NCBI GenBank assembly: GCA_910586045.1
Contig: CAJUIH010000022.1
Location: 1-36,508 of the forward strand
From: an uncultured Eubacterium sp.
GTDB taxonomy: Bacteria; Bacillota; Clostridia; Lachnospirales; Lachnospiraceae
Direction: 5' to 3'
Length of the DNA stretch: 36,508 nucleotides
This document shows, piece after piece, positions 21,808 to 30,809 of the stretch. Made by a program: the position numbers and the translations under genes. The stretch's first letter is position 1, and every line of letters begins with the position of its first letter. A model generated the notes under the pieces. That model was given only the letters and a program-made list of their open reading frames with translations, was not told where the DNA came from and searched no databases.

Positions 21808-24582
21808 TTGGTGAAAAGATATCCCTGTCAGATTGTACTGCAGATGACCGCCGGGATTTTGGCAGGACGGGGGTTTGTTATGCGTAAATGCGGACGGCCG
21901 GACGGCGGCATATTGCTTGCGGCAGCATTTGCGGCGGCATGTTTCTGCGCCATGGTTTGGGTGCGCAGGGAACAGGCGGGTGCGCGGAAACTGCGGCAGG
22001 CGGTTTTGCTGTTTTTCGCGTTTTTTCTGGGAGCGGCGCGGATCTATCTGGCAATGGGCCGGATAGAACAGGCGCAAGCGGGGCTGCAGGACGGACAGAA
22101 AGCGGCGCTGCAGGGGCGTATTATAAAAAAACAAAGCAAAGACATGCCGGAATGGAAAGCCGCGGCTATGCCCGCGGGCCGGGAACGGGCAGTTTCCTGG
22201 ACGGTTAGTCTGGCAGACTGCTACATTAAAACGGCGGATCAAAAGACCGAGTATGGAACTGATCCCAAAATAACAAATCAAAAGGTTACAGGTCACACGT
22301 TTACTTCTTCTAAACTACCGGATCACAAGTGTTCGAACCCGGTATCCAGTCATACAAATATCCAGGAAATACATTCCTGCGGGAATGTGATTGTCTATTT
22401 CGATCAAATCGGCGAAGAGCCGGTCATAGGAAATACCATTATTTTGCAGGGGACGGTGCAATTGTTTCGCGCAGCGCGCAACGAAGGGAATTTTGATGAG
22501 CGTGCTTATTACCAAAACCAGGGGTTTTCCATGAAAATGGATGCACAGGAAGATTCCATACAGATTGTGGAGCATGAAAAGGACCTGTTTGGGGAATGGC
22601 TCTATGGGCTGAAAGTGCGTTTGGCAGACGTATACAGCCAAAAGATGCCAGAACAGGAAGCGGGCATTTTATGCGCGATGCTTTTGGGCGATAAATCGAT
22701 GATTTTGCAAGAAACAAAAAAGCTTTACCAAAGCAGCGGAATTGCGCATATTCTGGCTATTTCCGGGCTTCATATTTCGATTCTGGGCGCGGCGGTATTT
22801 GGCCTGCTGCGTAAAGGGGGCGCGCCGTATCCGGCCTGTGCCGCGGCATCCATAGGCCTGCTGCTTATGTTTGGCGCAATGACTGGTATGGGGACTTCAA
22901 CAATGCGGGCAATCCTGATGTTTGTGGTTTCTATGGGCGCGGCCTGCTGCGGAAGGGCTTATGACAGTAAAAACGGGCTGGCCGTAGCAGCGGCGTATAT
23001 TTTGTTTGAAAATCCATGCGCGTTGTTTTTGGCGGGGTTTCAGTTTTCCTTTGCCGCCGTTTTGGGTGTGCTGTTTGGAATGCGGATCTGCCGTATGCTG
23101 CAGCCGGCGTTGCGTCTGACTGAAACGGTGTACGTAAGCATGGGGATCCAGTTGTTTACGCTGCCGCTTACGGCATGGTATTATTTCGAAATTCCGGTGT
23201 ATGCGGTATTGCTGAATATGCTTGTACTGCCGTTTATGGCGCTTGTACTCACGCTTGGGCTTTTGGGCGGCGGGATCGGCGTTTTACACGGCGTATTATA
23301 CGGCCTTACAGGGCTTTCGGGCGGTGTTTTTGCAGGAGCGGCCTTAGGCTTTTTACAACTGGCCTGCGGCGGCCTGCTGACGGTATGTACGGCAGTCCTG
23401 CGGTATTTTTCCATCGCAGGACAACGGTGCCTGACGCTGCCGTGCGCGGTGTATGTAACCGGGCAGCCGCAGGCGTGGCGGATGGCGGGCTGTTATCTGC
23501 TTTTGGCAGGCTGCGCGGCAGTGCTGCATGCCGCGGGAGCAAACGGGCATACGAAACAGCCGCATGGCTGTACGAGCAAAAAGGAGTCCGGTTGTGTGAC
23601 AGGCCGCGGCCGTGACAGAGTTTTGGCGGTGCAAAAGTTCCTGGTTTTGTCCGGGGGCATGCTGAGTCTTGGCTTGCTGTTTCTGCGTCTGCCTATGCCG
23701 CCGGAAGTGTCCGTGCTGGATGTCGGGCAGGGGGATGGGATTTATATACATACAAGCGACGGGACCGATCTGTTTGTGGACGGCGGAAGCAGTGACGTCA
23801 GTGGAGTCGGCACGTACCGGATACTGCCGTTTTTAAAAGCAAAAGGCGTCGCAGACATCGATTATTGGTTTATTTCGCATGTGGACCAGGACCATGTCAG
23901 CGGCCTGTTGGAATTGCTGGACACTGGTTTTGCGGTCAGGCACGCGGTTTTTGCGGACGGGGTGGTGCGGGATACGGCGTTTGAAACGGTAAAAACAGCC
24001 TTGAACCGCGGCGGGGCCAAAATCCAATATCTAAAAAAGGGCGGCATACTGCGCGCACAGCAGGCACGGTTTACCTGCCTTGCCCCCGAAAGCGGTACGC
24101 CGGCACAGGACCGGAATGCGCAAAGCTTGGTGCTGCTTTATGAAGACAGTGGATTTTCCGCGTTTTTTCCAGGCGATATTTCCGGCAGGGAAGAAAAAGC
24201 AATCGAACAAACACTCGAAAAAACGTTCCAGCAAGAGAATATCTTCCAGCAAGTGACCCTTTATAAGGCAGCGCATCATGGGTCCAACGATTCCAACAGC
24301 GAAGCAATCATACGGCGGACAAACCCGCAGCTTAGTATTGTTTCCTGTGCAAAAGACAATCCCTATGGGCATCCAGGAAAGGATGCGGTACGGCATATGC
24401 TGGCACACAGCGCAAAGGTCTGCTATACTATGTATGAGGGCAGGATCCGCGTAACATGGGACAAGGGAGTGGTGCATGCGCGCGGATATGTACCTTGGCC
24501 GGCCGACGCATACGGGGCGGTACATGAAAGACCTGCGGCGCAAGCTGGGCCGGGAAGCGGTGCAGGGTTAGGCAACGGATGA
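21808..24582 (+). CDS. comEC: ComEC/Rec2 DNA-uptake channel
   Basis: This 924-residue membrane protein transports single-stranded DNA across the membrane during transformation. It has N-terminal hydrophobic segments and a polar OB-like DUF4131 region. The competence domain carries LAISGLHISI (316-325) and multiple membrane helices. A C-terminal metallo-beta-lactamase-like domain begins VSVLDVGQGDG and carries HVDQDH (691-696) and AAHHGSNDS. It is longer than many relatives because of polar inserts near residues 105-195. The start is TTG 21808 or GTG 21811 after AAGGAGGGG, uncertain. The C-terminal 30 residues are Gly/Ala-rich and atypical. It is 43 bp after the GerMN gene. Confidence 0.93.
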   Translation: MVKRYPCQIVLQMTAGILAGRGFVMRKCGRPDGGILLAAAFAAACFCAMVWVRREQAGARKLRQAVLLFFAFFLGAARIYLAMGRIEQAQAGLQDGQKAALQGRIIKKQSKDMPEWKAAAMPAGRERAVSWTVSLADCYIKTADQKTEYGTDPKITNQKVTGHTFTSSKLPDHKCSNPVSSHTNIQEIHSCGNVIVYFDQIGEEPVIGNTIILQGTVQLFRAARNEGNFDERAYYQNQGFSMKMDAQEDSIQIVEHEKDLFGEWLYGLKVRLADVYSQKMPEQEAGILCAMLLGDKSMILQETKKLYQSSGIAHILAISGLHISILGAAVFGLLRKGGAPYPACAAASIGLLLMFGAMTGMGTSTMRAILMFVVSMGAACCGRAYDSKNGLAVAAAYILFENPCALFLAGFQFSFAAVLGVLFGMRICRMLQPALRLTETVYVSMGIQLFTLPLTAWYYFEIPVYAVLLNMLVLPFMALVLTLGLLGGGIGVLHGVLYGLTGLSGGVFAGAALGFLQLACGGLLTVCTAVLRYFSIAGQRCLTLPCAVYVTGQPQAWRMAGCYLLLAGCAAVLHAAGANGHTKQPHGCTSKKESGCVTGRGRDRVLAVQKFLVLSGGMLSLGLLFLRLPMPPEVSVLDVGQGDGIYIHTSDGTDLFVDGGSSDVSGVGTYRILPFLKAKGVADIDYWFISHVDQDHVSGLLELLDTGFAVRHAVFADGVVRDTAFETVKTALNRGGAKIQYLKKGGILRAQQARFTCLAPESGTPAQDRNAQSLVLLYEDSGFSAFFPGDISGREEKAIEQTLEKTFQQENIFQQVTLYKAAHHGSNDSNSEAIIRRTNPQLSIVSCAKDNPYGHPGKDAVRHMLAHSAKVCYTMYEGRIRVTWDKGVVHARGYVPWPADAYGAVHERPAAQAGPGSGAGLGNG

Positions 24583-24670
24583 TTTTGGGGCTTTTAAAAC
24601 AACCTATTTTTTGCTATATTGGTATACAGTTCTAAAAGAGTCCAGAAAGCACAAGGAGGGGTATGCCTAT

Positions 24671-25651
24671 ATGAAGACGATTGATCAAGATGTAAAAACG
24701 GAGCGGTTTCAAAAGGTCTATTTATTATACGGGGAAGAAAACTATTTAAAACAGCAGTATAAAAACAAGCTGAAGCAAGCCCTGGCAAAACCAGGGGATA
24801 CGATGAATCTTTCCTGTTATGAGGGAAAAAGCTGCAATCCGCTCGAAATGATCGATGTGGCTGAAACAATGCCTTTTTTTTCAGACCGCAGGCTGATTGT
24901 GGCGCAAGACAGCGGATTTTTTAAAAACGGCTGCGAGGAACTTGCGAAATACCTCCCCGAAATGCCGGAAACAACGTGCATGATATTTGTAGAATCACAG
25001 GTCGACAAGCGCGGGAAGATGTATAAGGCCGTAAAAAACACAGGCCATGCGGCGGAGTTTGGCGCACAAAAAGAACCGCTGTTAATCCGCTGGATTCTCG
25101 GACGTCTGAAAAGGGAAAACCGTAAAATCACACAGCCGGTCATGCAGCTATTTCTTTCCAAAACCGGCACGGATATGGGCAACATTGACAGAGAACTGGA
25201 AAAACTGCTCTGTTATACCATGGGCCGGGAAGTGATTACACAAGCAGACGTAGAAGCGGTCTGTACAAAACAGACGGAAAACCAGATCTTTGAGATGATA
25301 GGCGCCATTGGGCGGCGGGAACAGAAACGGGCATTGTCTCTGTATTACGACCTGCTGGCGCTGCGGGAGCCGCCGATGAAAATTTTATATTTAATCAACC
25401 GCCAGTTTCGGATCCTCTCCCATTTAAAATCAATGGAACATCTTGGCATGGACGAAAAGACGATGGCGCAAAAAGCCGGGATTTTGCCCTTTGCCGTCAA
25501 ACGTACCCTGCAGCAGGCGGCGGCGTTTTCCAGCAGGGAGCTGCGCGGGGCGCTGGAAGAAGGGGCTGCGCTGGAAACAGACAGCAAAACCGGAAAACTA
25601 AATGACCAGATCGCGGTGGAGCTGTTTATTGTGAAATACACTGAAAAATAG
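24671..25651 (+). CDS. holA: DNA polymerase III subunit delta
   Basis: This clamp-loader subunit opens the sliding clamp for replication. The 326-residue length is typical. The N-terminal part, with QKVYLLYGEENYL, is the family's characteristic opening. A conserved middle stretch (MPFFSDRRLIVAQDSG) and a helical C-terminal domain follow. ATG 24671 is preceded by AAGGAGGGG at an 11-nt spacing; the frame is open upstream to 24611 but without a ribosome site. It follows comEC, as in Bacillus subtilis (yqeN), and converges on rpsT with a shared terminator. Confidence 0.93.
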   Translation: MKTIDQDVKTERFQKVYLLYGEENYLKQQYKNKLKQALAKPGDTMNLSCYEGKSCNPLEMIDVAETMPFFSDRRLIVAQDSGFFKNGCEELAKYLPEMPETTCMIFVESQVDKRGKMYKAVKNTGHAAEFGAQKEPLLIRWILGRLKRENRKITQPVMQLFLSKTGTDMGNIDRELEKLLCYTMGREVITQADVEAVCTKQTENQIFEMIGAIGRREQKRALSLYYDLLALREPPMKILYLINRQFRILSHLKSMEHLGMDEKTMAQKAGILPFAVKRTLQQAAAFSSRELRGALEEGAALETDSKTGKLNDQIAVELFIVKYTEK

Positions 25652-25690
25652 ACGTCAAAACATCTCGTTTCCCCGGCTGTCCAATATTAC

Positions 25691-25724
25691 AAAAACCACC
25701 GGTTAGAGGGAACCGGTGGTTTTT
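25691..25724. terminator. Bidirectional terminator shared by holA and rpsT
   Basis: Perfect 14-bp arms (25691-25704 and 25711-25724) with a 6-nt loop (AGAGGG), A-run on one side and T-run on the other. It works in both directions between the convergent genes. Confidence 0.88.
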
Positions 25725-25726
25725 GG

Positions 25727-25990
25727 CTAGGCCATTTTATTTACAGCCTGGTTTAATCTGGAAATTTTTCTGGAACAAGTATTCTTGTGATAAACACCTT
25801 TTGTCGTAGCCTTGCTTAACGCGGATGTCGCGTTGCAAAGAGCCGCCTTTGCAGCTTCCTTATCGTTCGCATCGATTGCGGCATTTACTTTTTTAATCGA
25901 TGTCTTAACCTTTGAGCGGATTGCTTTATTTCTGGCAGCCCTTTTTTCGGACACACGAATCCTTTTCTTTGCAGATTTTATATTAGCCAA
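25727..25990 (-). CDS. rpsT: 30S ribosomal protein S20, TTG start
   Basis: This 87-residue basic ribosomal protein binds the 5' domain of 16S rRNA. It matches S20 throughout (ANIKSAKKRIRVSEKRAARN, then KGVYHKNTCSRKISRLN). The frame is open further upstream, but the family's N terminus begins right after a TTG at 25990, which sits 6-7 nt after GGAGGTG. A TTG start is therefore the sound choice. It is oriented against holA and gpr. The promoter is at 26100-26072. Confidence 0.95.
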   Translation of the reverse strand: MANIKSAKKRIRVSEKRAARNKAIRSKVKTSIKKVNAAIDANDKEAAKAALCNATSALSKATTKGVYHKNTCSRKISRLNQAVNKMA

Positions 25991-26071
25991 TTCAAACACC
26001 TCCATTTTCTTATGAAATTCATGGACTGATTCGCTATGCGGACACGGACTTTCTAACGAACTCACTTATAG

Positions 26072-26100
26072 ATAATAGAGGAATTGAAATGCTCTGTCAA
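26072..26100 (-). promoter_or_regulatory. Strong sigma-A-type promoter for rpsT
   Basis: On the minus strand TTGACA (26100-26095), a 17-bp spacer and TATTAT (26077-26072). This fits a highly expressed ribosomal protein gene, with a leader of about 75 nt. Confidence 0.8.
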
Positions 26101-26190
26101 TACATAAAATGAGATTTTTTGTAAAAACTTTTTTAGAAAGGGAATGCGAGTCCGCTTCCCGTAAACTAAGAGTAGCGAGGTTACGATAAA

Positions 26191-27141
26191 ATGTATCAGG
26201 TACGGACAGATTTGGCGCTGGAAGCGCGTGAAAAATTTGAAGAAGATCATGTGGAAATCAAAGGAGTACGTCTGGAAGAGGAGCAGGCAGCTTCTGATAT
26301 CCATATCAGCAGTGTCATCATCGAGACGGAAAACGGGGCAAAGGCAATGGGAAAGCCAAAAGGGAATTATGTGACACTGGAAGCGCCGAATATGATCGAA
26401 GAGGATGAAGGATACCATAGGGAGATCTCTGTGCAGCTTTCTAAAATATTAAAACGGCTGCTGCCGGACGGCGATGAATTTACAACGCTGGTGGTGGGGC
26501 TTGGCAACCGGGCGGTTACGCCGGATTCCCTTGGGCCGAGAGTCGTGGACAATTTATGCATTACAAGGCATATCATCCGGGAATTTGGAAAATATGTGAT
26601 CGGGGATAGCTGCCAGAAGTCGGTAAGCAGTATTGTACCGGGCGTTATGGCACAGACCGGGATCGAGTCGATGGAAATTGTGCGGGGGATTGCGAAAGAA
26701 ACAAATCCGGATGTCATTATAGCGGTTGACGCATTAGCAGCGCGCAGTACCAGAAGGCTGAACCGTACCATACAGGTCACGGATACCGGCATTAATCCCG
26801 GTTCCGGGGTCGGCAACCACAGACATGCGCTAAACAGCGAGAGTATGGGGATCCCGGTCATAGCAATCGGCATTCCTACCGTCGTAGATGCCGCAACCAT
26901 TGTGATCGATACGATGAATAACCTGCTGGATGCCATGAAGCAGGCGGAACAACTGCGCCGGATCGGAAACTCTTATGAACAGTTGGATATGATGGAAAAA
27001 TATGAACTGGTGCGGGAGCTTTTGACGCCGCAGCTTAATACGCTGTTTGTTACGCCAAAAGATGTAGATGAGGCGGTAAAGCGGCTGAGCTTTACCATTT
27101 CGGAGGGGATTAATATCGCGCTGCAAAAAGAGGATGCATAA
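26191..27141 (+). CDS. gpr: GPR germination protease (spore endopeptidase)
   Basis: This A25-family aspartyl-type protease degrades small acid-soluble spore proteins during germination. It is made as a zymogen in the forespore. The 316-residue protein begins MYQVRTDLALEAREKF, the propeptide region. It has the conserved TLVVGLGNRAVTPDSLGPRV and VDALAARSTRRLNRTIQ blocks and TDTGINPGSGVGNHR. Presence of this gene shows a spore-forming lineage. ATG 26191 follows AGCGAGG at a longish spacing. I could not identify a clear sigma-F/G promoter upstream. A small inverted repeat (GGGAA … TTCCC, about 26139-26161) lies in its leader. Confidence 0.95.
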   Translation: MYQVRTDLALEAREKFEEDHVEIKGVRLEEEQAASDIHISSVIIETENGAKAMGKPKGNYVTLEAPNMIEEDEGYHREISVQLSKILKRLLPDGDEFTTLVVGLGNRAVTPDSLGPRVVDNLCITRHIIREFGKYVIGDSCQKSVSSIVPGVMAQTGIESMEIVRGIAKETNPDVIIAVDALAARSTRRLNRTIQVTDTGINPGSGVGNHRHALNSESMGIPVIAIGIPTVVDAATIVIDTMNNLLDAMKQAEQLRRIGNSYEQLDMMEKYELVRELLTPQLNTLFVTPKDVDEAVKRLSFTISEGINIALQKEDA

Positions 27142-27195
27142 CGTGTTTGCAAGATACTTCCATTTTGATTTGTTGGTTTGTCCGCACAAACAGAC

Positions 27196-27223
27196 ATAAA
27201 ACAGCGGTGTTATTTCATATACT
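27196..27223 (+). promoter_or_regulatory. Candidate sigma-E-type sporulation promoter for spoIIP
   Basis: ATA (27196-27198), a 17-bp gap and CATATACT (27216-27223) resemble the sigma-E pattern ATA-N16-18-CATACANT. Position, about 80 bp before spoIIP, and the known sigma-E control of spoIIP in B. subtilis support it. The match is short. Confidence 0.35.
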
Positions 27224-27303
27224 GTAGGAAATACCAGTGCGAATAAGCTGCGGCAGGCAGTCGGCTGGCAGGATGAGTAAAATGCGGTATGGGAGGATAA
27301 AAA

Positions 27304-28602
27304 ATGCGTAATCAAATGCTGCGCTTTCAGACTTTGCGCAATCATGCATTGCATCGACAAAAAAAGTATCGGGCTAGACACCACAAGAAACGTTGGGCTG
27401 GAACCTTTCCGCTGGTGCTTGTGACGTCTGTTTGTGTTTCTCTGCTGCAGGTTTTTGGCATTACCCAGGATACCATTCTAGACGCCGCGGTCAGTTCGAT
27501 GCAGGCAAATTTTGGCTATCAGACCGTTCAAAGCTGTATTCCGATCCTGACATATGACGCATCCGCTTCCCGTCAAAAGTCTATTTATGAATATCTTGCT
27601 TCCAGTGTCAATGCATTGCTTCCGATTTACGGGTACGCACGCGGGGATGAGGGACAGTTTACGTTAGGAATGCTCGGGATGCCGGGAGAGGAAGAGGAAA
27701 GCTGCGGTGCCTTAGTCGAAGCGGGGGAAGAACTGCTGTCAAAGGACCAGGCTGGGCAGGACGCGGCCGACACGCGGGAACAGGCGGCTCAGCACACAAA
27801 ACCAAAAGTGGAGCCTGTAGCGGCGCCAGGGGAAAAAGTGCGCAAATATTCCAGAGAAAAGCTGAATGATTTTGATTATTTGCTGCAGAATTTTTACCGG
27901 GTAGACAGTACGACAACTACAAACAGCAGCCAGCTAAATGCGGCAAAAATGCTGGCAAAAGATATGCGCATCAACCGGAAGCAGGAAGGGCCGCAGATTT
28001 TGATTTACCATACGCATTCGCAGGAGCGTTTTGCCGATTCAAAAGACGAGACACAGTCGGTAGTGGGGCTTGGAGATGTACTGACCGAACTGCTGGAGGA
28101 AAAATACGGTTATCAGGTGCTGCACCATAAAGGAAAATATGACCTTCCGGACCGGGATACGGCCTATTCGCGCTCCGCCCCGGCGCTGGAGCAGTTATTA
28201 AAAGATTATCCAAGTATCCAGGTCATTATTGACCTGCACAGGGACGGCGTTGCGGAGGGCACCAGGCTGGTAGGGAATGTCAATGGAAAACAGACGGCGA
28301 CCATTATGTTTTTCAATGGGCTAAGCCATACGACGGCACAGGGGGATATCGGATATTTATATAATCCAAATCTGGCCGACAACCTTGCGTTTTCTTTCCA
28401 GATGCAGCTTGCGGCTGCAGAGTATTATCCGGGCCTTTCCAGATTTATTTATTTGCGGGGATACCGCTACAATATGCATTATCTGCCGAAATCCCTGCTG
28501 GTGGAAGTCGGCGCGCAGACAAATACGTACCAGGAGGTATTAAACGCAATGCCGCCGTTAGCGGATCTTTTGGATAAAGTGCTGTCCGGCAAAGCACAGT
28601 AA
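27304..28602 (+). CDS. spoIIP: Stage II sporulation protein P (SpoIIP) peptidoglycan hydrolase
   Basis: This membrane-anchored cell-wall hydrolase works with SpoIID and SpoIIM to drive engulfment of the forespore. The 432-residue protein has a basic cytoplasmic start, one membrane segment (about 31-49), and a variable acidic linker (about 115-180). The SpoIIP catalytic domain carries ILIYHTHSQERF near residue 233, then VIIDLHRDGV and a conserved end LVEVGAQTNTYQEVLNAM. ATG 27304 follows GGGAGGATAAAAA. It is in the conserved gpr–spoIIP–lepA order. Confidence 0.94.
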   Translation: MRNQMLRFQTLRNHALHRQKKYRARHHKKRWAGTFPLVLVTSVCVSLLQVFGITQDTILDAAVSSMQANFGYQTVQSCIPILTYDASASRQKSIYEYLASSVNALLPIYGYARGDEGQFTLGMLGMPGEEEESCGALVEAGEELLSKDQAGQDAADTREQAAQHTKPKVEPVAAPGEKVRKYSREKLNDFDYLLQNFYRVDSTTTTNSSQLNAAKMLAKDMRINRKQEGPQILIYHTHSQERFADSKDETQSVVGLGDVLTELLEEKYGYQVLHHKGKYDLPDRDTAYSRSAPALEQLLKDYPSIQVIIDLHRDGVAEGTRLVGNVNGKQTATIMFFNGLSHTTAQGDIGYLYNPNLADNLAFSFQMQLAAAEYYPGLSRFIYLRGYRYNMHYLPKSLLVEVGAQTNTYQEVLNAMPPLADLLDKVLSGKAQ

Positions 28603-28659
28603 AAGTCACAGGACAAAAATCCAAGGAGATCCCGTGTACATTCGCGGTTTTTACCATAT

Positions 28660-28872
28660 GCATGCGGGGACGCCGGATGAGGGACGCAGGTCTGGCTTGC
28701 GGCTCCGGCTGGTTTTCTCTGGCTACAAGATTTCACGAATCCGTTTTGTGCATTACGATTATGTATAGGATATCAGTTGTAAAGCCTGCGAAGATTAGCA
28801 TGGAAAGCCGGGCAAACCGTCTCTCCATGCGTCCGGCAGTCCAAAATGTAACACGATTTCTGGTTCGTTGAA
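28660..28872 (+). repeat. Dispersed palindromic repeat, copy C (split by divergent centre)
   Basis: The left module (GCGGGGACGCCGGATGAGGG from about 28664, then a CTGGCTTGCGGCTCCGGCT block) and the right module (GCCGGGCAAACCGTCTCTCC, 28808-28827, to CCAAAATGTAAC at 28841-28852) match copies A, B and D. The 90 bp between them are unrelated to the other copies. The right module forms a GCATGGA/TCCATGC hairpin (28798-28804 with 28824-28830). The terminal TGTAAC is followed after 14 nt by GTTGAA, a decayed GTTACA. The lepA -35 box starts 8 bp after the repeat. Confidence 0.75.
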
Positions 28873-28880
28873 ATTCAAGA

Positions 28881-28909
28881 TTGACTTCCGGCTGGCTGCA
28901 AGATATACT
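28881..28909 (+). promoter_or_regulatory. Sigma-A-type promoter for lepA–hemW
   Basis: TTGACT (28881-28886), a 17-bp spacer and TATACT (28904-28909). The palindrome ACTGTAATACAGT (28907-28919) overlaps the -10 box and the predicted start of transcription, and could be an operator or simply chance. Confidence 0.7.
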
Positions 28910-28954
28910 GTAATACAGTCTGATACATAAATGAAAAAGCAAACGGAGGAATCT

Positions 28955-30766
28955 ATGACAGCTAATCAGAGCAGAATCAGGAATTTTTGTATAGTGGCTC
29001 ATATCGACCATGGAAAATCAACGCTGGCAGACCGTATTATTGAAAAAACCGGGCTTTTGACGCAGCGGGAGATGCAGGCGCAGGTTTTGGACAATATGGA
29101 CCTGGAGCGGGAGCGGGGCATTACGATCAAGTCACAGGCCGTCCGTATTATTTATAAGGCGAAAGACGGGGAAGAATATATTTTTAATTTAATCGATACG
29201 CCCGGACACGTGGATTTCACATATGAAGTTTCCAGGAGTCTTGCGGCCTGCGACGGGGCAGTCCTGGTCGTGGACGCCGCGCAGGGGATTGAGGCGCAGA
29301 CGCTTGCAAATGTGTATCTGGCGCTGGACCATGACCTGGAGGTCTTTCCGGTGATCAATAAAATCGACCTGCCGAGTGCGGACCCAGACCACGTCAAAGA
29401 AGAAATTGAGGACATTATCGGGCTTGATGCCTCGGACGCGCCTTTGATTTCCGCGAAAACCGGGTTAAATGTCGAGCAGGTACTGGAGGCAATCGTAAAA
29501 AAAATACCGGCGCCCGCGGGAGATGCGCAGGCACCGCTTCAGGCGTTGATTTTTGATTCCAAGTATGATTCGTACAAAGGCGTGATTGTGTTTTGCCGGA
29601 TTAAGGACGGCTCTGTGCGTACAGGCACCAAAATTCGGATGATGGCGACCGGGGCGACGGCGGAGGTTGTAGAAGTCGGCTATTTCGGGGCGGGCCAGTT
29701 TATCCCGTGTGAGGAATTAAGCGCCGGAATGGTCGGGTATCTTACCGCAAGCCTGAAAAATGTCAAGGATACCCGGGTCGGGGATACGATTACACAGGCG
29801 GATCGTCCGTGCGCGCACCCGTTGCCGGGGTATAAAAAGGTAAATCCTATGGTTTACTGCGGCCTTTACCCGGCCGATACGCAAAAATACCCGGATCTTC
29901 GCGACGCGTTGGAAAAGCTGCAGCTAAACGACGCGGCGCTGCAGTTTGAAGCCGAAACATCAGTGGCTTTGGGGTTTGGTTTTCGCTGCGGGTTCCTTGG
30001 ACTTTTGCATCTGGAAATCATCCAGGAGCGGCTGGAGCGGGAATTTAACCTGGATCTCGTAACAACGGCGCCGGGCGTCGTTTACCGTGTCTATAAAACG
30101 GACGGGACTATGATCGAATTAACCAATCCGTCAAACCTGCCGGAACCGTCGGAGATCGACTACATGGAAGAACCGGTTGTATCGGCGGAAATTATGGTAT
30201 CCAGCGAGTATATCGGATCGATTATGGAGCTGTGCCAGCAGCGGCGCGGGATTTATATCAGTATGGAATATCTGGAAGAGACAAGGGCGAGGTTAAAATA
30301 TGAGATCCCGCTGAATGAAATTATTTATGATTTCTTTGATGCCCTAAAATCAAGGTCCAGGGGTTACGCGTCGTTTGATTATGAGATGAAAGGCTATGTA
30401 AAATCCGATCTGGTCAAACTGGATATCCTGATCAACAAAGAAGAAGTGGACGCGCTTTCTTTTATTGTGTTTTCCGGGACAGCCTATGAGCGCGGCAGGA
30501 GAATGTGCGAGAAGCTAAAAGACGAAATCCCACGGCATTTATTTGAAATCCCGATCCAGGCGGCGGTCGGCAGCCGTATTATCGCAAGGGAAACGGTGCG
30601 CGCGGTGCGCAAAGACGTCCTTGCCAAATGCTACGGCGGGGATATCACGCGTAAGAAAAAGCTGCTGGAAAAGCAGAAAGAGGGGAAAAAACGGATGCGC
30701 CAGATCGGCAGCGTAGAAATCCCGCAGGAAGCATTTATGAGCGTGTTAAAGCTGGATGAGGATTGA
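28955..30766 (+). CDS. lepA: Elongation factor 4 (LepA) GTPase
   Basis: This ribosome-associated translational GTPase has 603 residues, normal length. Canonical GTPase motifs are present: AHIDHGKST (15-23), RERGITIKS, DTPGHVDF and NKID. The LepA-specific C-terminal domain (…YGGDITRKKKLLEKQKEGKK) is also present. ATG 28955 lies 5 nt after ACGGAGGA; the in-frame ATG at 28931 has no ribosome site. Its intact DTPGHVDF/NKID contrasts with the altered motifs of the EF-G paralogue at 5381. It is 43 bp ahead of hemW. Confidence 0.97.
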   Translation: MTANQSRIRNFCIVAHIDHGKSTLADRIIEKTGLLTQREMQAQVLDNMDLERERGITIKSQAVRIIYKAKDGEEYIFNLIDTPGHVDFTYEVSRSLAACDGAVLVVDAAQGIEAQTLANVYLALDHDLEVFPVINKIDLPSADPDHVKEEIEDIIGLDASDAPLISAKTGLNVEQVLEAIVKKIPAPAGDAQAPLQALIFDSKYDSYKGVIVFCRIKDGSVRTGTKIRMMATGATAEVVEVGYFGAGQFIPCEELSAGMVGYLTASLKNVKDTRVGDTITQADRPCAHPLPGYKKVNPMVYCGLYPADTQKYPDLRDALEKLQLNDAALQFEAETSVALGFGFRCGFLGLLHLEIIQERLEREFNLDLVTTAPGVVYRVYKTDGTMIELTNPSNLPEPSEIDYMEEPVVSAEIMVSSEYIGSIMELCQQRRGIYISMEYLEETRARLKYEIPLNEIIYDFFDALKSRSRGYASFDYEMKGYVKSDLVKLDILINKEEVDALSFIVFSGTAYERGRRMCEKLKDEIPRHLFEIPIQAAVGSRIIARETVRAVRKDVLAKCYGGDITRKKKLLEKQKEGKKRMRQIGSVEIPQEAFMSVLKLDED

Positions 30767-30809
30767 TCCATAACCCGGGGCTACCGTCTGAAAGGAGGAT
30801 GTTTGCAGA

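Noticed and set aside
21805..22296. 163-codon minus-strand frame opposite the start of comEC
   Set aside because: It is antisense to a clear gene, with no start signals.
24476..24588. Alternative frame at the end of comEC (ATG 24476, ending …KLGREAVQG)
   Set aside because: It looks protein-like and might hint at a frameshift in the comEC tail, but it is too short to support either reading.
24596..24640. Possible holA promoter (TTGCTATATT and nearby AT-rich sequence)
   Set aside because: No -35/-10 pair with acceptable spacing could be defined.
26100..26190. Sigma-F/G promoter for gpr
   Set aside because: Expected from biology, but no convincing GYATA-N17-CATNNTA match was found.
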